64,000 bases of DNA from Thioclava pacifica DSM 10166 (GCF_000714535.1 NZ_AUND01000041.1:1-64000), one strand, 5' to 3'; shown: positions 46,037 through 56,310, counted from the stretch's first letter. Made by a program: numbers and translations. The notes: a model not told the origin generated them from the letters alone.

Positions 46037-46942
46037 TCAGCGGCCGGGAGCCATCGCAACCTCGCGGCGCATCTGGGCAAGGTCGCGCCCGGGCGGGGCG
46101 CCGAACATCCGGCGATATTCGCGGCTGAATTGCGAAGGGCTGTCATAGCCGATGGCAAAGCCGATCCGGGCCACGTCGCGGCCTTCCGACAGCAGGAGCC
46201 GTCGCGCCTCCTGCAAGCGCAGGCTTTTTTGATACTGCACCGGGGTCATGCCCGTCGCCGCCTTGAAATGGCGATGGAAGGTCGCCGCGCTCATCCCGGC
46301 AAGCGCGGCCAGATGCGCGATGCTGAGCGTCTGCGCGAAATTCTCACGTATCCAGCCGATCGCCTGCCCGATCTGCGCAAGCCGATTTCCGGCAAGGCCC
46401 ACCTGGCGCAGCGCCGCCCCTTGCGGCCCGTTCAGGAGCCGCCAGACGATCTCGCGATGCAGCATCGGCGCGAGAACAGGGATGTCTGCCGGCGCGTCAG
46501 CCAGTGCCAGCAGCCGCGCAAGCGGATCCAGCAAGCCTTCGTCCATCTCGTGGACGGCGAGTGCGGGCGGCGTGCGCCCCTCCCCGGCATCCTCGCCGCG
46601 CGCGCCGATCAGCATCTCGGCCACGAGCGTCGTGTCGAGATTGAGCGCGAAGGCAAGATAGGGCGCGGAAGGGCTGGCCTCGACCACCTCGGCGCGGATC
46701 GGCACCTCAAGTGAGGTGATCAGGCATTTCCCGGCGTCATAGCAAAAAGCGTGGGCCCCCAGCCTGCTGACCTTCGCCCCGCGTAGAACGACGCAAAGCG
46801 AGGGTTTGTAGACGCCATGAAATGGCCCGCTCGGGGTGGTCCGCCGAGTGAGCGTCAGCCCGTCGATGGGCAATTGTTTTCCGTGACTGTTCCAGAGCCG
46901 CTCGGCGCACTCGGTCAGCTTGTCCAAACCTGCTTTTTCCAT
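46037..46942 (-). CDS. AraC-family transcriptional regulator (YqhC-like)
   Basis: A 301-residue regulator: an N-terminal AraC_N-type sensor domain (residues 20-180, with PSLCVVLRGAKVSRLG) and two C-terminal helix-turn-helix motifs (AHLAALAGMSAATFHRHFKAATG and ARIGFAIGYDSPSQFSREYRRMFG). Proteins of this group respond to aldehydes or other electrophiles and activate neighbouring reductases. It is divergent from the aldo-keto reductase gene (169 nt), its likely target. The ATG at 46942 is preferred over a longer frame. Confidence 0.88.
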   Translation of the reverse strand: MEKAGLDKLTECAERLWNSHGKQLPIDGLTLTRRTTPSGPFHGVYKPSLCVVLRGAKVSRLGAHAFCYDAGKCLITSLEVPIRAEVVEASPSAPYLAFALNLDTTLVAEMLIGARGEDAGEGRTPPALAVHEMDEGLLDPLARLLALADAPADIPVLAPMLHREIVWRLLNGPQGAALRQVGLAGNRLAQIGQAIGWIRENFAQTLSIAHLAALAGMSAATFHRHFKAATGMTPVQYQKSLRLQEARRLLLSEGRDVARIGFAIGYDSPSQFSREYRRMFGAPPGRDLAQMRREVAMAPGR

Positions 46943-47111
46943 ACCATCGACCCTACGCCCCTGCCCCGGCAATCCAAAGCGCCAAGAGCGATGGATGACA
47001 GGATCGTGCAATCATTCGAGAGGATCGCTCTCGCCCTCATCCCGCGCCTGCCCCACTTTGGAGGCATCGGGCCGGCACTGCCGCGCCCTTCCAACCAGAA
47101 AGGACAGACCC

Positions 47112-48131
47112 ATGCGTTACAAACCTCTCGGCCCGAGCGGCCTTCTGGTCTCTGAACTCTGCCTTGGGACGATGACCTTCGGCGGCACCGAGGGCATGTG
47201 GGGCCATATCGGCCAGCTGCGTCAGGACGATGCCGACGGGCTGTTGAAGACGGCGCTCGACGCGGGCATCAACTTCATCGACACCGCGAATATCTACGCG
47301 GGCGGCGAGAGCGAGCGCATTCTCGGGCAAAGCCTGCGCAATCTCGGCGTGGCGCGCGACGAGGTGGTGATCGCGACGAAGGTGCTCGGGCCCATGGGCG
47401 AAGGCGTCAATCAGCGCGGCGCCTCACGCTATCACATCATGGAGCAGTGCAAGGCGAGCCTCTCGCGGTTGCAGCTCGATCATATCGACCTCTACCAGAT
47501 CCACGGCTTCGACCCGATGACGCCGATCACCGAGACGCTCGAAGCCCTGAATACGCTCGTTCAGCATGGCCATATCCGCTATGTCGGACTGTCGAACTGG
47601 GCGGCGTGGCAGGTGATGAAGGCGGTCGGAATTACCGAGGCGCGCAAGCTCGCCCCGATCCTGTCGCTGCAATCCTACTACACCATTGCCGGTCGCGATC
47701 TCGAGCGCGAGATCGTGCCGATGCTGCGCGACACCGGGATCGGGCTGATGGTCTGGAGCCCGCTCGCAGGCGGCTTGCTCTCGGGCAAGTTTGATCGCGA
47801 CGGAAAGGGCGCGGATGGTCGTCGGGCGAGCTTCGATTTCCCGCCGGTCGAGAAGGATCGCGCCTTCGACGTGATCGACGCGATGCGACCGATCGCCGAG
47901 GCCAGAGGCGTGAGCGTGGCACAGGTGGCGCTTGCCTGGCTGCTGCATCAGGACGTTGTGACCAGCGTGATCGTCGGCGCGAAGCGGGTCGAACAGCTGA
48001 GTGACAATATCGGAGCGACAGAGATCACGCTTGAGCCCGAGGAACTGGCAGCCCTCGACAAGGTCAGCGCCCTGCCTGCCGAATATCCCGGCTGGATGTT
48101 GGAACGACAGGGCGGCTACCGCGCCCGCTGA
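47112..48131 (+). CDS. Aldo/keto reductase
   Basis: A 339-residue NADPH-dependent reductase of the (alpha/beta)8 aldo-keto family. Catalytic Asp and Tyr lie in INFIDTANIYAGG, Lys in VIATKVLG and His in IDLYQIHGFD; VIVGAKRVEQLSDN is the C-terminal cofactor loop. It would reduce aldehydes or ketones. AAGGA precedes the ATG at 47112. Divergent from the AraC-type regulator. Confidence 0.9.
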   Translation: MRYKPLGPSGLLVSELCLGTMTFGGTEGMWGHIGQLRQDDADGLLKTALDAGINFIDTANIYAGGESERILGQSLRNLGVARDEVVIATKVLGPMGEGVNQRGASRYHIMEQCKASLSRLQLDHIDLYQIHGFDPMTPITETLEALNTLVQHGHIRYVGLSNWAAWQVMKAVGITEARKLAPILSLQSYYTIAGRDLEREIVPMLRDTGIGLMVWSPLAGGLLSGKFDRDGKGADGRRASFDFPPVEKDRAFDVIDAMRPIAEARGVSVAQVALAWLLHQDVVTSVIVGAKRVEQLSDNIGATEITLEPEELAALDKVSALPAEYPGWMLERQGGYRAR

Positions 48132-48154
48132 GAGACAAGATCTTTCGCACTTTT

Positions 48155-48185
48155 CCGGGCCGGGACGCAGATGCGCTCGGCCCGG
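48155..48185. terminator. Hairpin between convergent aldo-keto reductase and LysR genes
   Basis: CCGGGCCG (48155-48162) and CGGCCCGG (48178-48185) pair perfectly over 8 bp with a 15-nt loop in the 74-nt convergent spacer. No U-run on the downstream side of either strand, so efficiency is uncertain. Confidence 0.4.
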
Positions 48186-48205
48186 GGCATGCCTCAGGCA
48201 CCGCG

Positions 48206-49171
48206 TCATTCATAGGTGCGCTCCGCAAGATCGGTTCCGGTGATCGCCGCCTGGCACAGAGCGAGAAACGCGGCCTCGGCATCCGATTGCTTTCGCTGGG
48301 GATTGGTCAGCAGGTAGATATTGACCAACGGCAACTCCGTATAGGGTGGAAGCTGACGCAGCCGCCCACTTTCCACATCGCGCTTGGCGACGTGCAGCGG
48401 CAGCGCGCCGATCCCTACCCCGGCCACGATCATCCGACGCAGTTCGTGCAGGTTCGACGACACGCCGCGCCAGCCCGGTGCGAGCTTCGCTCGCGCACGC
48501 AGTTGCGCCACCGGAAAGAGCGGCCCCTCTTCGGTTTCGGTCTGGAACGAGACCGACGTTTCGCCCTCGATCTCGGAAAGCTCGATTCGCTCCTGTCCGA
48601 ACAGCGGATGGCGCGCGCCACAGAACAGACCGAAATATTCGCGATAGAGCACCGAGGCCCGCATGTTCGCCGGAATTTTATGCAAAAGGCAGATGCCGAG
48701 GCTCGCGCGGTTCTGCTGGACGCGACTGACGACCTCCTCACTTTCGGCCACGGCGATCGAGAACGTCACCTTGGGATGGGCGACCGCGAAGTCATGCAGC
48801 ACCGCGTCGTAATGCTCCGAGATCACGTGCGAGGTCGTGGCAATCGAGATGTGGCCACGCAATTCCTCGGCCCCGCTTTGCAGCAAGGAAGGCAGCTGAG
48901 ACACCGATCCAAAGATCTGAGCGCATTCCTGATAGAGCAGACTCCCGGCGCGTGTCACCTTGAATTCATTCGGCTTTCTGACGATCAGCTCATGGCCCGT
49001 CGTATCCTCAAGACGTTTGAGCGCAGCGGAGATTGTCGGTTGCTTGAGCCCGAGGAAATAGGCCGCACGCGAGATGCCCTGCTGCTCCACCACGACCATG
49101 AAGGTACGCAGAAGGTTCCAGTCCAAATTCCAGGGGAAGCGCTGTTCGTAGGGCTTGACCATCAATTTCAT
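48206..49171 (-). CDS. LysR-family regulator of the transport/catabolic operon
   Basis: A 321-residue LysR regulator: N-terminal helix-turn-helix (NLLRTFMVVVEQQGISRAAYFLGLKQPTISAALKRLE) and a periplasmic-binding-protein-like effector domain. It is divergent from the amino-acid transporter and catabolic operon across 140 nt, so it most likely controls that operon with the substrate or an intermediate as inducer. Either ATG (49171 or 49162) could be the start; neither has a clear Shine-Dalgarno. Confidence 0.9.
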   Translation of the reverse strand: MKLMVKPYEQRFPWNLDWNLLRTFMVVVEQQGISRAAYFLGLKQPTISAALKRLEDTTGHELIVRKPNEFKVTRAGSLLYQECAQIFGSVSQLPSLLQSGAEELRGHISIATTSHVISEHYDAVLHDFAVAHPKVTFSIAVAESEEVVSRVQQNRASLGICLLHKIPANMRASVLYREYFGLFCGARHPLFGQERIELSEIEGETSVSFQTETEEGPLFPVAQLRARAKLAPGWRGVSSNLHELRRMIVAGVGIGALPLHVAKRDVESGRLRQLPPYTELPLVNIYLLTNPQRKQSDAEAAFLALCQAAITGTDLAERTYE

Positions 49172-49311
49172 CTATATTGAAGATTTTGATTATTTATTTG
49201 CGCGATATGATGTCGCATGCAAGCGTTTCTTTCGAGGGGGCCAGCAGGCCTTTCCAGAACGGGACGCGCCGGGAACAGGGCGCCCGTTATGCAATCCATC
49301 AGGAGAGACAC
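49172..49311. promoter_or_regulatory. Divergent promoter region of LysR gene and catabolic operon
   Basis: A distinctly AT-rich strip (49172-49215) separates the two genes. TATGAT at 49206-49211 is a good -10 hexamer for the operon, without a clear -35, as often found at activator-dependent promoters. GCGA/TCGC arms around it (49202-49216) could belong to a LysR site. AGGAG at 49301-49305 is the ribosome site of the binding-protein gene. Confidence 0.4.
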
Positions 49312-50100
49312 ATGACCAACCGCAGAACGCTTCTCAAAACCATGCTCGGCGCAGGCGCACTCGCCGCGACCGGGATCTCGATGCCCTCGCTGGCGCTGGC
49401 CGACGAGCTGGAGACCCTCAAGGAAAAAGGCGTCATCCGCATCGCCATGTCGGGCGCCTACCCGCCCTTCAACTTCATCAACGAGCAGAATGAAGTCGTC
49501 GGTTTCGACCCGGCCATCGGCGAGGAGATCGCCAAGCGCATGGGCCTCAAGGTCGAGATCATCACCACCGCCTGGGACGGCATCATCGGCGGTCTGCTCG
49601 CCAACAAATACGACGCCATCGTCGGCTCGATGTCGATCACGCCCGAGCGCGAGAAGGTCGTTGATTTCGTTGGCCCCTACTACCGCATGAGCCGCGGGAT
49701 CTTCGTCACCAAGGACAGCAAGATCAAGACGCTCGACGATCTGAAATCCGCGACGCTCGGTGTGACTCTGGGCGAGACCCACGAGCAATGGGCCCGCGAT
49801 CAGGGCTACAACGTGCGCACCTACAAAGGTCTGCCGGAACTGATGCTCGAACTCGAGAACGGCCGCGTCGATGCGATCGTGAACGACGATATCCCGGTGC
49901 TGCTCGCGATCTCGAAGAACGACGCGCCGATCAAGGAACTCGACGTCGATCTGGGCGGCGTGGCCGACCAGGCTGGCATTGCGATCCGCAAGGGCAATCC
50001 CGAGCTGAAGAAGGCGATGCAGGACGCGCTCGACGCGATGCAGGCCGACGGCACCTATCTCGAGATCGCCAACAAATGGGTCGGCGGCGACATTCGCTGA
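49312..50100 (+). CDS. Polar amino-acid ABC transporter, substrate-binding protein
   Basis: A 262-residue periplasmic binding protein (family 3). The signal sequence has an NRRTLLK twin-arginine-like motif, a hydrophobic stretch and cleavage near ALA-DE (about residue 30). IAMSGAYPPFNFINEQNEVVGFD is the usual N-terminal signature. It delivers an amino-acid-like ligand to the two permeases encoded next. AGGAG 6 nt before the ATG fixes the start. First gene of the operon. Confidence 0.92.
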   Translation: MTNRRTLLKTMLGAGALAATGISMPSLALADELETLKEKGVIRIAMSGAYPPFNFINEQNEVVGFDPAIGEEIAKRMGLKVEIITTAWDGIIGGLLANKYDAIVGSMSITPEREKVVDFVGPYYRMSRGIFVTKDSKIKTLDDLKSATLGVTLGETHEQWARDQGYNVRTYKGLPELMLELENGRVDAIVNDDIPVLLAISKNDAPIKELDVDLGGVADQAGIAIRKGNPELKKAMQDALDAMQADGTYLEIANKWVGGDIR

Positions 50101-50131
50101 GCCTCGGCTGAAACGCCGATACGAACCGCGC

Positions 50132-50150
50132 CCGCCGTTGAATACGGCGG
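50132..50150 (+). other. Hairpin after the binding-protein gene
   Basis: CCGCCGT (50132-50138) and ACGGCGG (50144-50150) form a 7-bp stem with a 5-nt loop in the 95-nt spacer before the first permease gene. Such hairpins commonly protect the binding-protein message and lower permease expression; that role is inferred. Confidence 0.45.
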
Positions 50151-50195
50151 CGGGTAGCGGGTGACTTTTCTCAAGCAACCGGGACGCGCGAACGC

Positions 50196-50846
50196 ATGGA
50201 TACGGAACTGATCCTCAAGGTCTATCCCTATTTCCTCGAAGCCGCCGTGGTCACGATCGAGCTGTCGATCCTGACCATCGTGCTCGGGCTGATTTGCGGG
50301 GCGCTCGGCGCGACGGCCCGGCTCTCGCGCTTCAAGGCGCTGCGCTTCCTGGGCGCGGCCTATGTCAGCTTCTTTCGCGGCACGCCCGCACTGATCCAGC
50401 TTTTCCTGCTCTATTTCGGCGGTCCTCAGATCGGCATCCAGCTCGACGCGTTCGAGGCCGGCGTGATCGGGCTCGGCGTCAATATCGGCGCCTATATGAC
50501 CGAGACGATGCGCGGCGCGATCATCGCCATCGACAAGGGCCAGGGCGAAGCGGCCCGCACGCTGGGCCTGTCGCGGGAGCAAGCCTTCCGCAAGGTGGTC
50601 CTGCCGCAGGCGCTGCGCCTGATGATCCGCCCGCTTGGCGTCAACATAAACGCGCAGATCAAGGGCACGGCGCTAGTCTCCGCGATCTCGGTGGTCGAAC
50701 TGACCTACACTGCGCAGCGCTATATCGGCTCGACCTACAAACCCTTCGAGATGTTCTTCCTCGCCGGTGTCCTCTACCTCGTCATCATCACGATCACGGG
50801 CAAGGGCGTGGCCTATCTCGACCGCAAGGTGAGGCTGCCCGCATGA
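50196..50846 (+). CDS. Amino-acid ABC transporter permease 1
   Basis: A 216-residue HisM/HisQ-type inner-membrane permease. Hydrophobic segments surround the ATPase-contacting EAA loop [40 protein letters not shown] is the family N-terminal motif. It pairs with the second permease 41 nt downstream. Confidence 0.92.
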   Translation: MDTELILKVYPYFLEAAVVTIELSILTIVLGLICGALGATARLSRFKALRFLGAAYVSFFRGTPALIQLFLLYFGGPQIGIQLDAFEAGVIGLGVNIGAYMTETMRGAIIAIDKGQGEAARTLGLSREQAFRKVVLPQALRLMIRPLGVNINAQIKGTALVSAISVVELTYTAQRYIGSTYKPFEMFFLAGVLYLVIITITGKGVAYLDRKVRLPA

Positions 50847-50887
50847 GCTTGATCCTCCCCCAACCCCAAGCGGCACAGGAGTAAGAC

Positions 50888-51544
50888 ATGGGACTAGATT
50901 TCTCCGTCCTCCCGCCTTTCTACGGCACGCTTGCGCTCGGCGTTCTCTGGACCATCGCGATCACGGCGGCCTCGGCTGTGCTGAGCTTCTTCGGCGGCAT
51001 CCTTCTGGCGGTGATCGCGCTCTATGCGCCGATGGCCATCCGGTTGCCGTTCCGCTTCGTCGCCTGGCTCTTCATGGGCACGCCGCTGCTGTTGCAGCTC
51101 TTCCTGATCTATTTCGGCCTCGTGCAGATCGGGATCGACCTGCCGGCCTTCGTGGCGGGTGTGATCGGGCTGGGCTTCCACTTCGCGGTCTATAACTCCG
51201 AGCTGATCCAGACCGCGATGATCGCGGTGGACAAGGGCCAGATGGAAGCGGCACGCACGCTTGGCCTGTCGCGTCGTCAGGCGCTGATCAAGGTGGTGGT
51301 GCCGCAGGCGGTGCGCGACGTGATCCCGCCGATCGGCAACAACATGATCGCGCTCCTGAAAGACTCCGCGCTGGTCTCGGTGATCGGGGTGTCGGAACTG
51401 ACCCTCTCGGCGCAGCGCGCCATCGGCCAGACCTACCGCGCCTTCGAATTCTACGCGGCCGCAGCCGTCCTCTACTACATCATCAATCTCGGCATGGAAG
51501 CGGTGCTCCGCTGGTTCGAGAACCGCAACCGCCTCTATCGCTGA
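50888..51544 (+). CDS. Amino-acid ABC transporter permease 2
   Basis: A 218-residue permease paralogous to the previous one, with [16 protein letters not shown] and the EAA loop [23 protein letters not shown]. Both form the heterodimeric membrane channel of a polar amino-acid importer. The ATPase gene follows after 16 nt. Confidence 0.92.
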   Translation: MGLDFSVLPPFYGTLALGVLWTIAITAASAVLSFFGGILLAVIALYAPMAIRLPFRFVAWLFMGTPLLLQLFLIYFGLVQIGIDLPAFVAGVIGLGFHFAVYNSELIQTAMIAVDKGQMEAARTLGLSRRQALIKVVVPQAVRDVIPPIGNNMIALLKDSALVSVIGVSELTLSAQRAIGQTYRAFEFYAAAAVLYYIINLGMEAVLRWFENRNRLYR

Positions 51545-51560
51545 ACCGGGAGACATCGAC

Positions 51561-52325
51561 ATGTCGCAAGCTTTCGTCGAGATCCGCCACGCGCAGAAAT
51601 CCTACGGCCAACTCGAAGTGCTCAAGGATATCTCGCTTAATGTCGACCGCGGCCAGATCGTCGCGATCATCGGCCCCTCGGGCTCGGGCAAATCCACGCT
51701 GCTGCGCGCGATCAACGATCTCGATCCGCTGACGGGTGGCGAGATCTGGCTGGATGGCGTGCAGGTCAACAAGGCCCTGCCGCACCGCCAGTATGAAAAG
51801 CACATCAACCAGATGCGCCAGGAAATCGGGATGGTGTTCCAGCACTTCAATCTCTTCCCGCATCTGACCGTGCGCGAGAACGTCACGATGGCGCCGAAGC
51901 TTCTCAAGAAGATCTCGGACAAGGAGGCGAATGCGCTGGCCGAGGAGCAGCTCGATCACGTGGGCATGCTGGAGCGGATCGACTATTACCCGGCGCAGCT
52001 TTCGGGCGGTCAGAAGCAGCGCGTGGCGATCGCCCGTGCGCTTGCGATGAAGCCCAAGCTGATGCTCTTCGACGAGGCGACCTCGGCGCTCGATCCCGAG
52101 CTGGTCGAGGAAGTGAACCTCGTGATGAAGAAGCTCGCACAAGAGCACATGACGATGATCATCGTGACGCACGAGATGGATTTCGCGGCCTCTGTCTGCG
52201 ACCGCGTGCTGTTCATGGATCAGGGCGTCGTGGTCGAGGAAGGTCCGCCCGAGCAGGTCTTCAAGAACCCGACGCAAGAGCGAACCCGGAATTTCCTGCG
52301 CAAACATCTCGAAGGTGCGAAATGA
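51561..52325 (+). CDS. Amino-acid ABC transporter ATP-binding protein
   Basis: A 254-residue GlnQ/HisP-type ATPase: Walker [10 protein letters not shown] (about 34-42), signature [15 protein letters not shown], Walker [13 protein letters not shown] and the H-loop VTHEMDFA. An insert of about 20 residues before the Q-loop ([18 protein letters not shown]) is seen in a subset of these ATPases. Its stop overlaps the aminotransferase start by 4 nt, tying import to catabolism. Confidence 0.93.
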   Translation: MSQAFVEIRHAQKSYGQLEVLKDISLNVDRGQIVAIIGPSGSGKSTLLRAINDLDPLTGGEIWLDGVQVNKALPHRQYEKHINQMRQEIGMVFQHFNLFPHLTVRENVTMAPKLLKKISDKEANALAEEQLDHVGMLERIDYYPAQLSGGQKQRVAIARALAMKPKLMLFDEATSALDPELVEEVNLVMKKLAQEHMTMIIVTHEMDFAASVCDRVLFMDQGVVVEEGPPEQVFKNPTQERTRNFLRKHLEGAK

Positions 52326-53680
52326 GCGACGAACAGTCCCATCTGTTCTACCAATCCCGTCAGCCCCGTCCGTTCCTGGATCATGGCGAGGGGATCTATC
52401 TCTACGACGAATCCGGCAAACGCTATATCGACGGATCGTCGGGCGCGATGGTGTCCAATATCGGCCATTCCAATCCGCGTGTGCTCGCCAAGATGAAAGC
52501 GCAGATGGACAAGGCCACCTTCGGCTACCGCCTGCATTTCCGCACGCGGCCTTCCGAGGATCTGGCCGCCAAGGTGGCCTCGCTGATGCCCGAGGGGCTC
52601 GATCGGGTGTTCTTCGTCTCGGGCGGCTCCGAAGCGGTCGAAACCGCGATGAAGCTCGCACGGCAATATGCGGTCACGCAGGGCCAGTCGAGCCGCTGGA
52701 AGGTGATCTCGCGCCTGCCCTCCTATCACGGGGCGACGATGGGCTCGCTTGGCGTGACCGGAAGCCCGCTGTTCACTGGCCCGTTCAAGCCGATGTTCGA
52801 AGAGATGCCGAAGATCGCCGCGCCGACCTGCTATCTCGACCGCGACAATCTCACCGAGGAAGAGCGCGGCCTCAAATATGCCGAGAAGCTGCGCGAGCAG
52901 ATCGAGGCCGAGGGGCCAGATACCGTGCTCGCCTTCCTGATGGAGCCGGTGGGCGGCGCCTCGACCGGCGCGCTTGTCGCACCCGACAGCTACTACACCC
53001 GCATCGCCGAGATCTGCCGCGAATACGGCATCCTGCTGATCTTCGACGAGGTGATGACCGGGGCGGGCCGCACCGGCAAGTTCCTCGCCGCCGAGCATTG
53101 GGGGATCACCCCCGACATCATCGCCATGTCGAAAGGCTTTGGCGCCGGATACGCGCCGCTGGGCGCAGTGGTCGCGAGGGGCGATATGGTCGAGGCTCTG
53201 CTAAACGCGGGCGGCTTCCTGCATGGCTTCACCTATGCGGGCAACCCGCTCGCCTGTGCCGCCGGGCTCGCGGTGCTCGAAGAGATGGAAGATCACGACA
53301 TCATCGGCAATGCCGCGCGGATGGGCGAGGTTCTCAAGGCCCGCCTGACCGGTCTGATGGATCGCTACCCCTTCATCGGCGATGTGCGCGGGAAGGGTCT
53401 GTTGCTGGCCTTCGAGCTGGTCTCGGATCGCGAGACGATGAAGGTGCTGCCGAAGGAGTGGAACGCGCATTCCGAGCTGGTCGAACTGGCTTACGAGCGC
53501 GGGCTGATCATCTATGCGCGCCGTACGCGGGGCGGTTACGAGGGCGATCACTTCCTCGTCTGCCCGCCGCTGATCATCACCGAGCCGCAGATCGGCGAGA
53601 TCATGGAAATCCTGACGGGCGCGCTCGATGCCTTCGCCGCCAAGCACGACCTGCCGGTGATCGAGGAGGTCAGCGCATGA
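52322..53680 (+). CDS. Class III (omega) aminotransferase
   Basis: A 452-residue PLP aminotransferase of class [16 protein letters not shown] carries the PLP-ring aspartate (Asp242) and MSKGFGAG the Schiff-base lysine (Lys271). The class includes omega-amino-acid, 4-aminobutyrate and beta-amino-acid transaminases. Placed before a 3-oxoacid CoA-transferase and thiolase, a beta-amino acid substrate giving a 3-oxoacid is the simplest reading. Overlaps the genes on both sides by 4 nt (ATGA). Confidence 0.9.
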   Translation: MSDEQSHLFYQSRQPRPFLDHGEGIYLYDESGKRYIDGSSGAMVSNIGHSNPRVLAKMKAQMDKATFGYRLHFRTRPSEDLAAKVASLMPEGLDRVFFVSGGSEAVETAMKLARQYAVTQGQSSRWKVISRLPSYHGATMGSLGVTGSPLFTGPFKPMFEEMPKIAAPTCYLDRDNLTEEERGLKYAEKLREQIEAEGPDTVLAFLMEPVGGASTGALVAPDSYYTRIAEICREYGILLIFDEVMTGAGRTGKFLAAEHWGITPDIIAMSKGFGAGYAPLGAVVARGDMVEALLNAGGFLHGFTYAGNPLACAAGLAVLEEMEDHDIIGNAARMGEVLKARLTGLMDRYPFIGDVRGKGLLLAFELVSDRETMKVLPKEWNAHSELVELAYERGLIIYARRTRGGYEGDHFLVCPPLIITEPQIGEIMEILTGALDAFAAKHDLPVIEEVSA

Positions 53681-54369
53681 AGCTGCCCGACAAATCCACC
53701 ACGCTCGAAGAGGCCGTGGCCGCGATCCCGCAAGGGGCGACGGTGCTCGTCGGCGGTTTCGGTGTGCCCGGCACGCCCTTCACGCTCTTGCACGAACTCG
53801 CCCGTCAGGGCCAGCGCGATCTGGTGCTGGTGAAGAACGATGCAAACGAGGCGGGCATGGGGATCGACCACCTGATTGCGAGCGGTCAGGTGCGCAAGCT
53901 CATCGTCACCCATCTCGGCCTCAACGCCAACGCCATCGCCGCGATGAACGAGGGCAAGATCGAGGTCGAGTTCTGTGCCCAAGGCATCCTGGCCGAGCGC
54001 ATCCGTGCAGGCGGTGCGGGGCTGGGTGCGATCCTCACCGATATCGGCATCGACACCGAACTGGCCAATGGCAAGCAGGTCGTCGAGATGGACGGCCGTC
54101 CGATGCTGGTCGAGCCCGCGCTTCGTGCCGATGTGGCGCTGGTCCACGCGGCCACCGCCGATCCGTTCGGCAATCTCGCCTATGCCGCCACTGCGCGCAA
54201 TTTCAACCCGCTCATGGCGATGGCCGCGACGCAGGTGATCGCCGAGGCCGAGACGCTTCTGCCGCTCGGCGGGCTGGCCGCCGATGTGGTCGAAACCCCC
54301 GGCGCTTTCGTCGATCAGGTCGTGGAACTGACAGAGCTTTCTCAGGAGTATGGCATTGTCCGACGCTAG
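53677..54369 (+). CDS. 3-oxoacid CoA-transferase subunit A
   Basis: A 230-residue alpha subunit of family I CoA-transferases (ScoA/AtoD/PcaI type); VLVGGFGVPGTP is the N-terminal signature and CAQGILAERIRAGGAG the mid-protein one. With subunit B it moves CoA from succinyl- or acetyl-CoA to a 3-oxoacid. GAGGAGGT precedes the ATG at 53677, which overlaps the aminotransferase stop. The frame is also open far upstream inside the aminotransferase gene, but that part is not coding. Confidence 0.93.
   Translation: MKLPDKSTTLEEAVAAIPQGATVLVGGFGVPGTPFTLLHELARQGQRDLVLVKNDANEAGMGIDHLIASGQVRKLIVTHLGLNANAIAAMNEGKIEVEFCAQGILAERIRAGGAGLGAILTDIGIDTELANGKQVVEMDGRPMLVEPALRADVALVHAATADPFGNLAYAATARNFNPLMAMAATQVIAEAETLLPLGGLAADVVETPGAFVDQVVELTELSQEYGIVRR
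54344..54348 (+). promoter_or_regulatory. Shine-Dalgarno that questions the subunit B start
   Basis: AGGAG ends only 1 nt before the ATG at 54350 but 7 nt before an in-frame TTG at 54356. Normal spacing therefore favours the TTG, which would remove two residues from subunit B. Confidence 0.5.
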
Positions 54370-55009
54370 ATCCCGCATGGTGGCCCGTGCCGCGCGCGAG
54401 ATCGCGCCCGGTATGGTCGTGAACCTTGGCATCGGCCTGCCGACCAAGGTGGTGAACTACCTGCCCGCCGATTTTCCCGTCTGCCTGCATTCCGAAAACG
54501 GGCTGACCGGGATCGGCCCGACCCTGCCTTACGACAAGGCGGACCGGAACCTGATCGACGCAGGCGGCGCCTATGTCTCGACGATCCCCGGCTCCGCGTT
54601 TTTCGACAGCGCAGTGAGCTTCGCGCTGGTGCGCTCGGGGCGGCTCGATCTGACCCTGCTTGGCGCCTTCGAGGTCGCGCAGAACGGTGATCTGGCGAAC
54701 TGGAAGATCCCGGGCAAGTTTTCTCCGGGCGCGGGCGGGGCGATCGAGCTGGCGCAAAAGGCGCGTCGCGTCGTGGTGATGACCACGCATTGCGACCGCA
54801 AGGGCAACCCGAAACTGCTCGAGGCCTGCACCCTGCCGCTGACTGCGAAGGGCCGCGTCGCGCGGATCTATTCCGACATGGCGGTGGTCGATGTGACGCT
54901 CGAGGGCTTCGCGCTGATCGAGCTGGCCGAGGGTGTCTCGCTGCCCGAACTGCGCGAGGCCACCGGCGCGCCGATCGCAATCCCCGCTGGCGACATTCCG
55001 ACATTCTGA
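54350..55009 (+). CDS. 3-oxoacid CoA-transferase subunit B
   Basis: A 219-residue beta subunit (ScoB/AtoA/PcaJ type). The catalytic glutamate is in LHSENGL (about Glu49) and NLGIGLPT is the opening motif; GGAIELAQKARRVVV follows. It overlaps subunit A by 20 nt, so translation is coupled. The start may be the TTG at 54356 rather than the ATG at 54350 because of Shine-Dalgarno spacing. Specificity (acetoacetate, 3-oxoadipate or other) is not decided by sequence reading. Confidence 0.92.
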   Translation: MALSDARSRMVARAAREIAPGMVVNLGIGLPTKVVNYLPADFPVCLHSENGLTGIGPTLPYDKADRNLIDAGGAYVSTIPGSAFFDSAVSFALVRSGRLDLTLLGAFEVAQNGDLANWKIPGKFSPGAGGAIELAQKARRVVVMTTHCDRKGNPKLLEACTLPLTAKGRVARIYSDMAVVDVTLEGFALIELAEGVSLPELREATGAPIAIPAGDIPTF

Positions 55010-55017
55010 GGTGAGAC

Positions 55018-56310
55018 ATGGATCAAGAGCTGCAAACCCGCATCCTCTCGGCGGTCGATGACGCGTTCGATGACGAGATCGCTTTTCTGTCCGAACTGAC
55101 CGCGCACCCCTCCACCCGCGGGCAGGAGCAAAGCGCGCAGGATTTCATGGCCGGGGCGCTGACCGAGCGCGGCTATGAGGTCGACCGCTGGCAGATCGAG
55201 GTCGAGAAAATCCGCCACCTGCCGGGCTTCTCGCCGGTGATCGGCGATTACGAGGATGCGGTGAACGTGGTGGGCAGCCATCGCAGCACGAGCCGCAAGG
55301 GTCGCTCGATGATCCTCAATGGTCATATCGACGTGGTGCCCGCAGGGCCTTTGGACATGTGGGACCGCCCGCCGTTCGAGCCGCATGTCGATGACGGCTG
55401 GCTCTATGGGCGCGGGGCGGGCGACATGAAGGCCGGGCTGGTGTCGAACCTCTTCGCGCTCGACGCATTGCGGTCGCTCGGGCTCGCCCCGGCGGCGGAT
55501 GTGTTCTTCCAATCGGTCGTCGAGGAGGAATGCACCGGCAACGGCGCGCTGGCCTGCCTTGAACGCGGCTACACCGCCGACGCCGCGCTGATCCCCGAGC
55601 CGTTCGAGGAAAAGCTCGTCAGCGCGCAGCTTGGCGTGATCTGGGCGCAGGTGCATCTCAAGGGGCTGCCGACGCATGTTGCCTATGCGGGCTCTGGCGC
55701 GAATGCGATCGAGGCGGCGATCCCGCTGATCTCGGCGCTGCATGGGTTGGAGGAGCGTTGGAACGCGCCCGGCTGCCGCCATTCCGAATACGGTCACGCC
55801 CATCACCCAATCAACCTCAACATCGGCAAGATCAAGGGTGGCGACTGGGCCAGTTCGGTTCCCGCCTGGTGCGTCTTCGACATGCGGATCGCGATCTATC
55901 CCGGCCAGGATATCGAGGCCGCGAAAACCGAGATCGTCGACACGATCATGGAGGCCGCGCGCTCCAATGCCTTCCTGAAGAACTCGCTGCCCGAGATCGT
56001 CTGGCACGGCTTCATGGCCGCAGGCTATGCGCTGGCGGACGACCGTTCGGAAACCGCCACGGCCGCCATCGGGTCGCTGGATGCGGCGCATGCGGCGGTC
56101 AACGGCTCGGCGCTCGACCGCATGGCGATCACCGCGACCACCGACGCCCGGTTCTTCGGGCTTTATGCCGACACGCCCGCGCTGGTCTACGGGCCGCGCG
56201 CCGAGGCGATCCACGGCTTCAACGAGCGCGTCGAGCTGGAAAGCATCCGGCGCATCACCCAATCCACCGCCCTGTTCATCGCGGACTGGTGCGGTCTCGA
56301 AACCATCTGA
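55018..56310 (+). CDS. M20-family deacylase (ArgE/DapE-like)
   Basis: A 430-residue zinc amidohydrolase. Metal and catalytic residues appear in LNGHIDVVP (His/Asp), [11 protein letters not shown] (bridging Asp) and [10 protein letters not shown] (catalytic Glu pair); the dimerisation domain lies in the middle. It would remove an N-acyl group (acetyl, formyl or similar) from an amino acid. Within this operon it suggests that the imported compound is N-acylated. Eight nt separate it from subunit B and from the thiolase gene. Confidence 0.9.
   Translation: MDQELQTRILSAVDDAFDDEIAFLSELTAHPSTRGQEQSAQDFMAGALTERGYEVDRWQIEVEKIRHLPGFSPVIGDYEDAVNVVGSHRSTSRKGRSMILNGHIDVVPAGPLDMWDRPPFEPHVDDGWLYGRGAGDMKAGLVSNLFALDALRSLGLAPAADVFFQSVVEEECTGNGALACLERGYTADAALIPEPFEEKLVSAQLGVIWAQVHLKGLPTHVAYAGSGANAIEAAIPLISALHGLEERWNAPGCRHSEYGHAHHPINLNIGKIKGGDWASSVPAWCVFDMRIAIYPGQDIEAAKTEIVDTIMEAARSNAFLKNSLPEIVWHGFMAAGYALADDRSETATAAIGSLDAAHAAVNGSALDRMAITATTDARFFGLYADTPALVYGPRAEAIHGFNERVELESIRRITQSTALFIADWCGLETI

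Noticed and set aside
52315-53676. Upstream extension of CoA-transferase subunit A through the aminotransferase gene
   Set aside because: The frame is open but the sequence is Arg-rich noise; subunit A begins at 53677 with its own Shine-Dalgarno and the family N-terminus.
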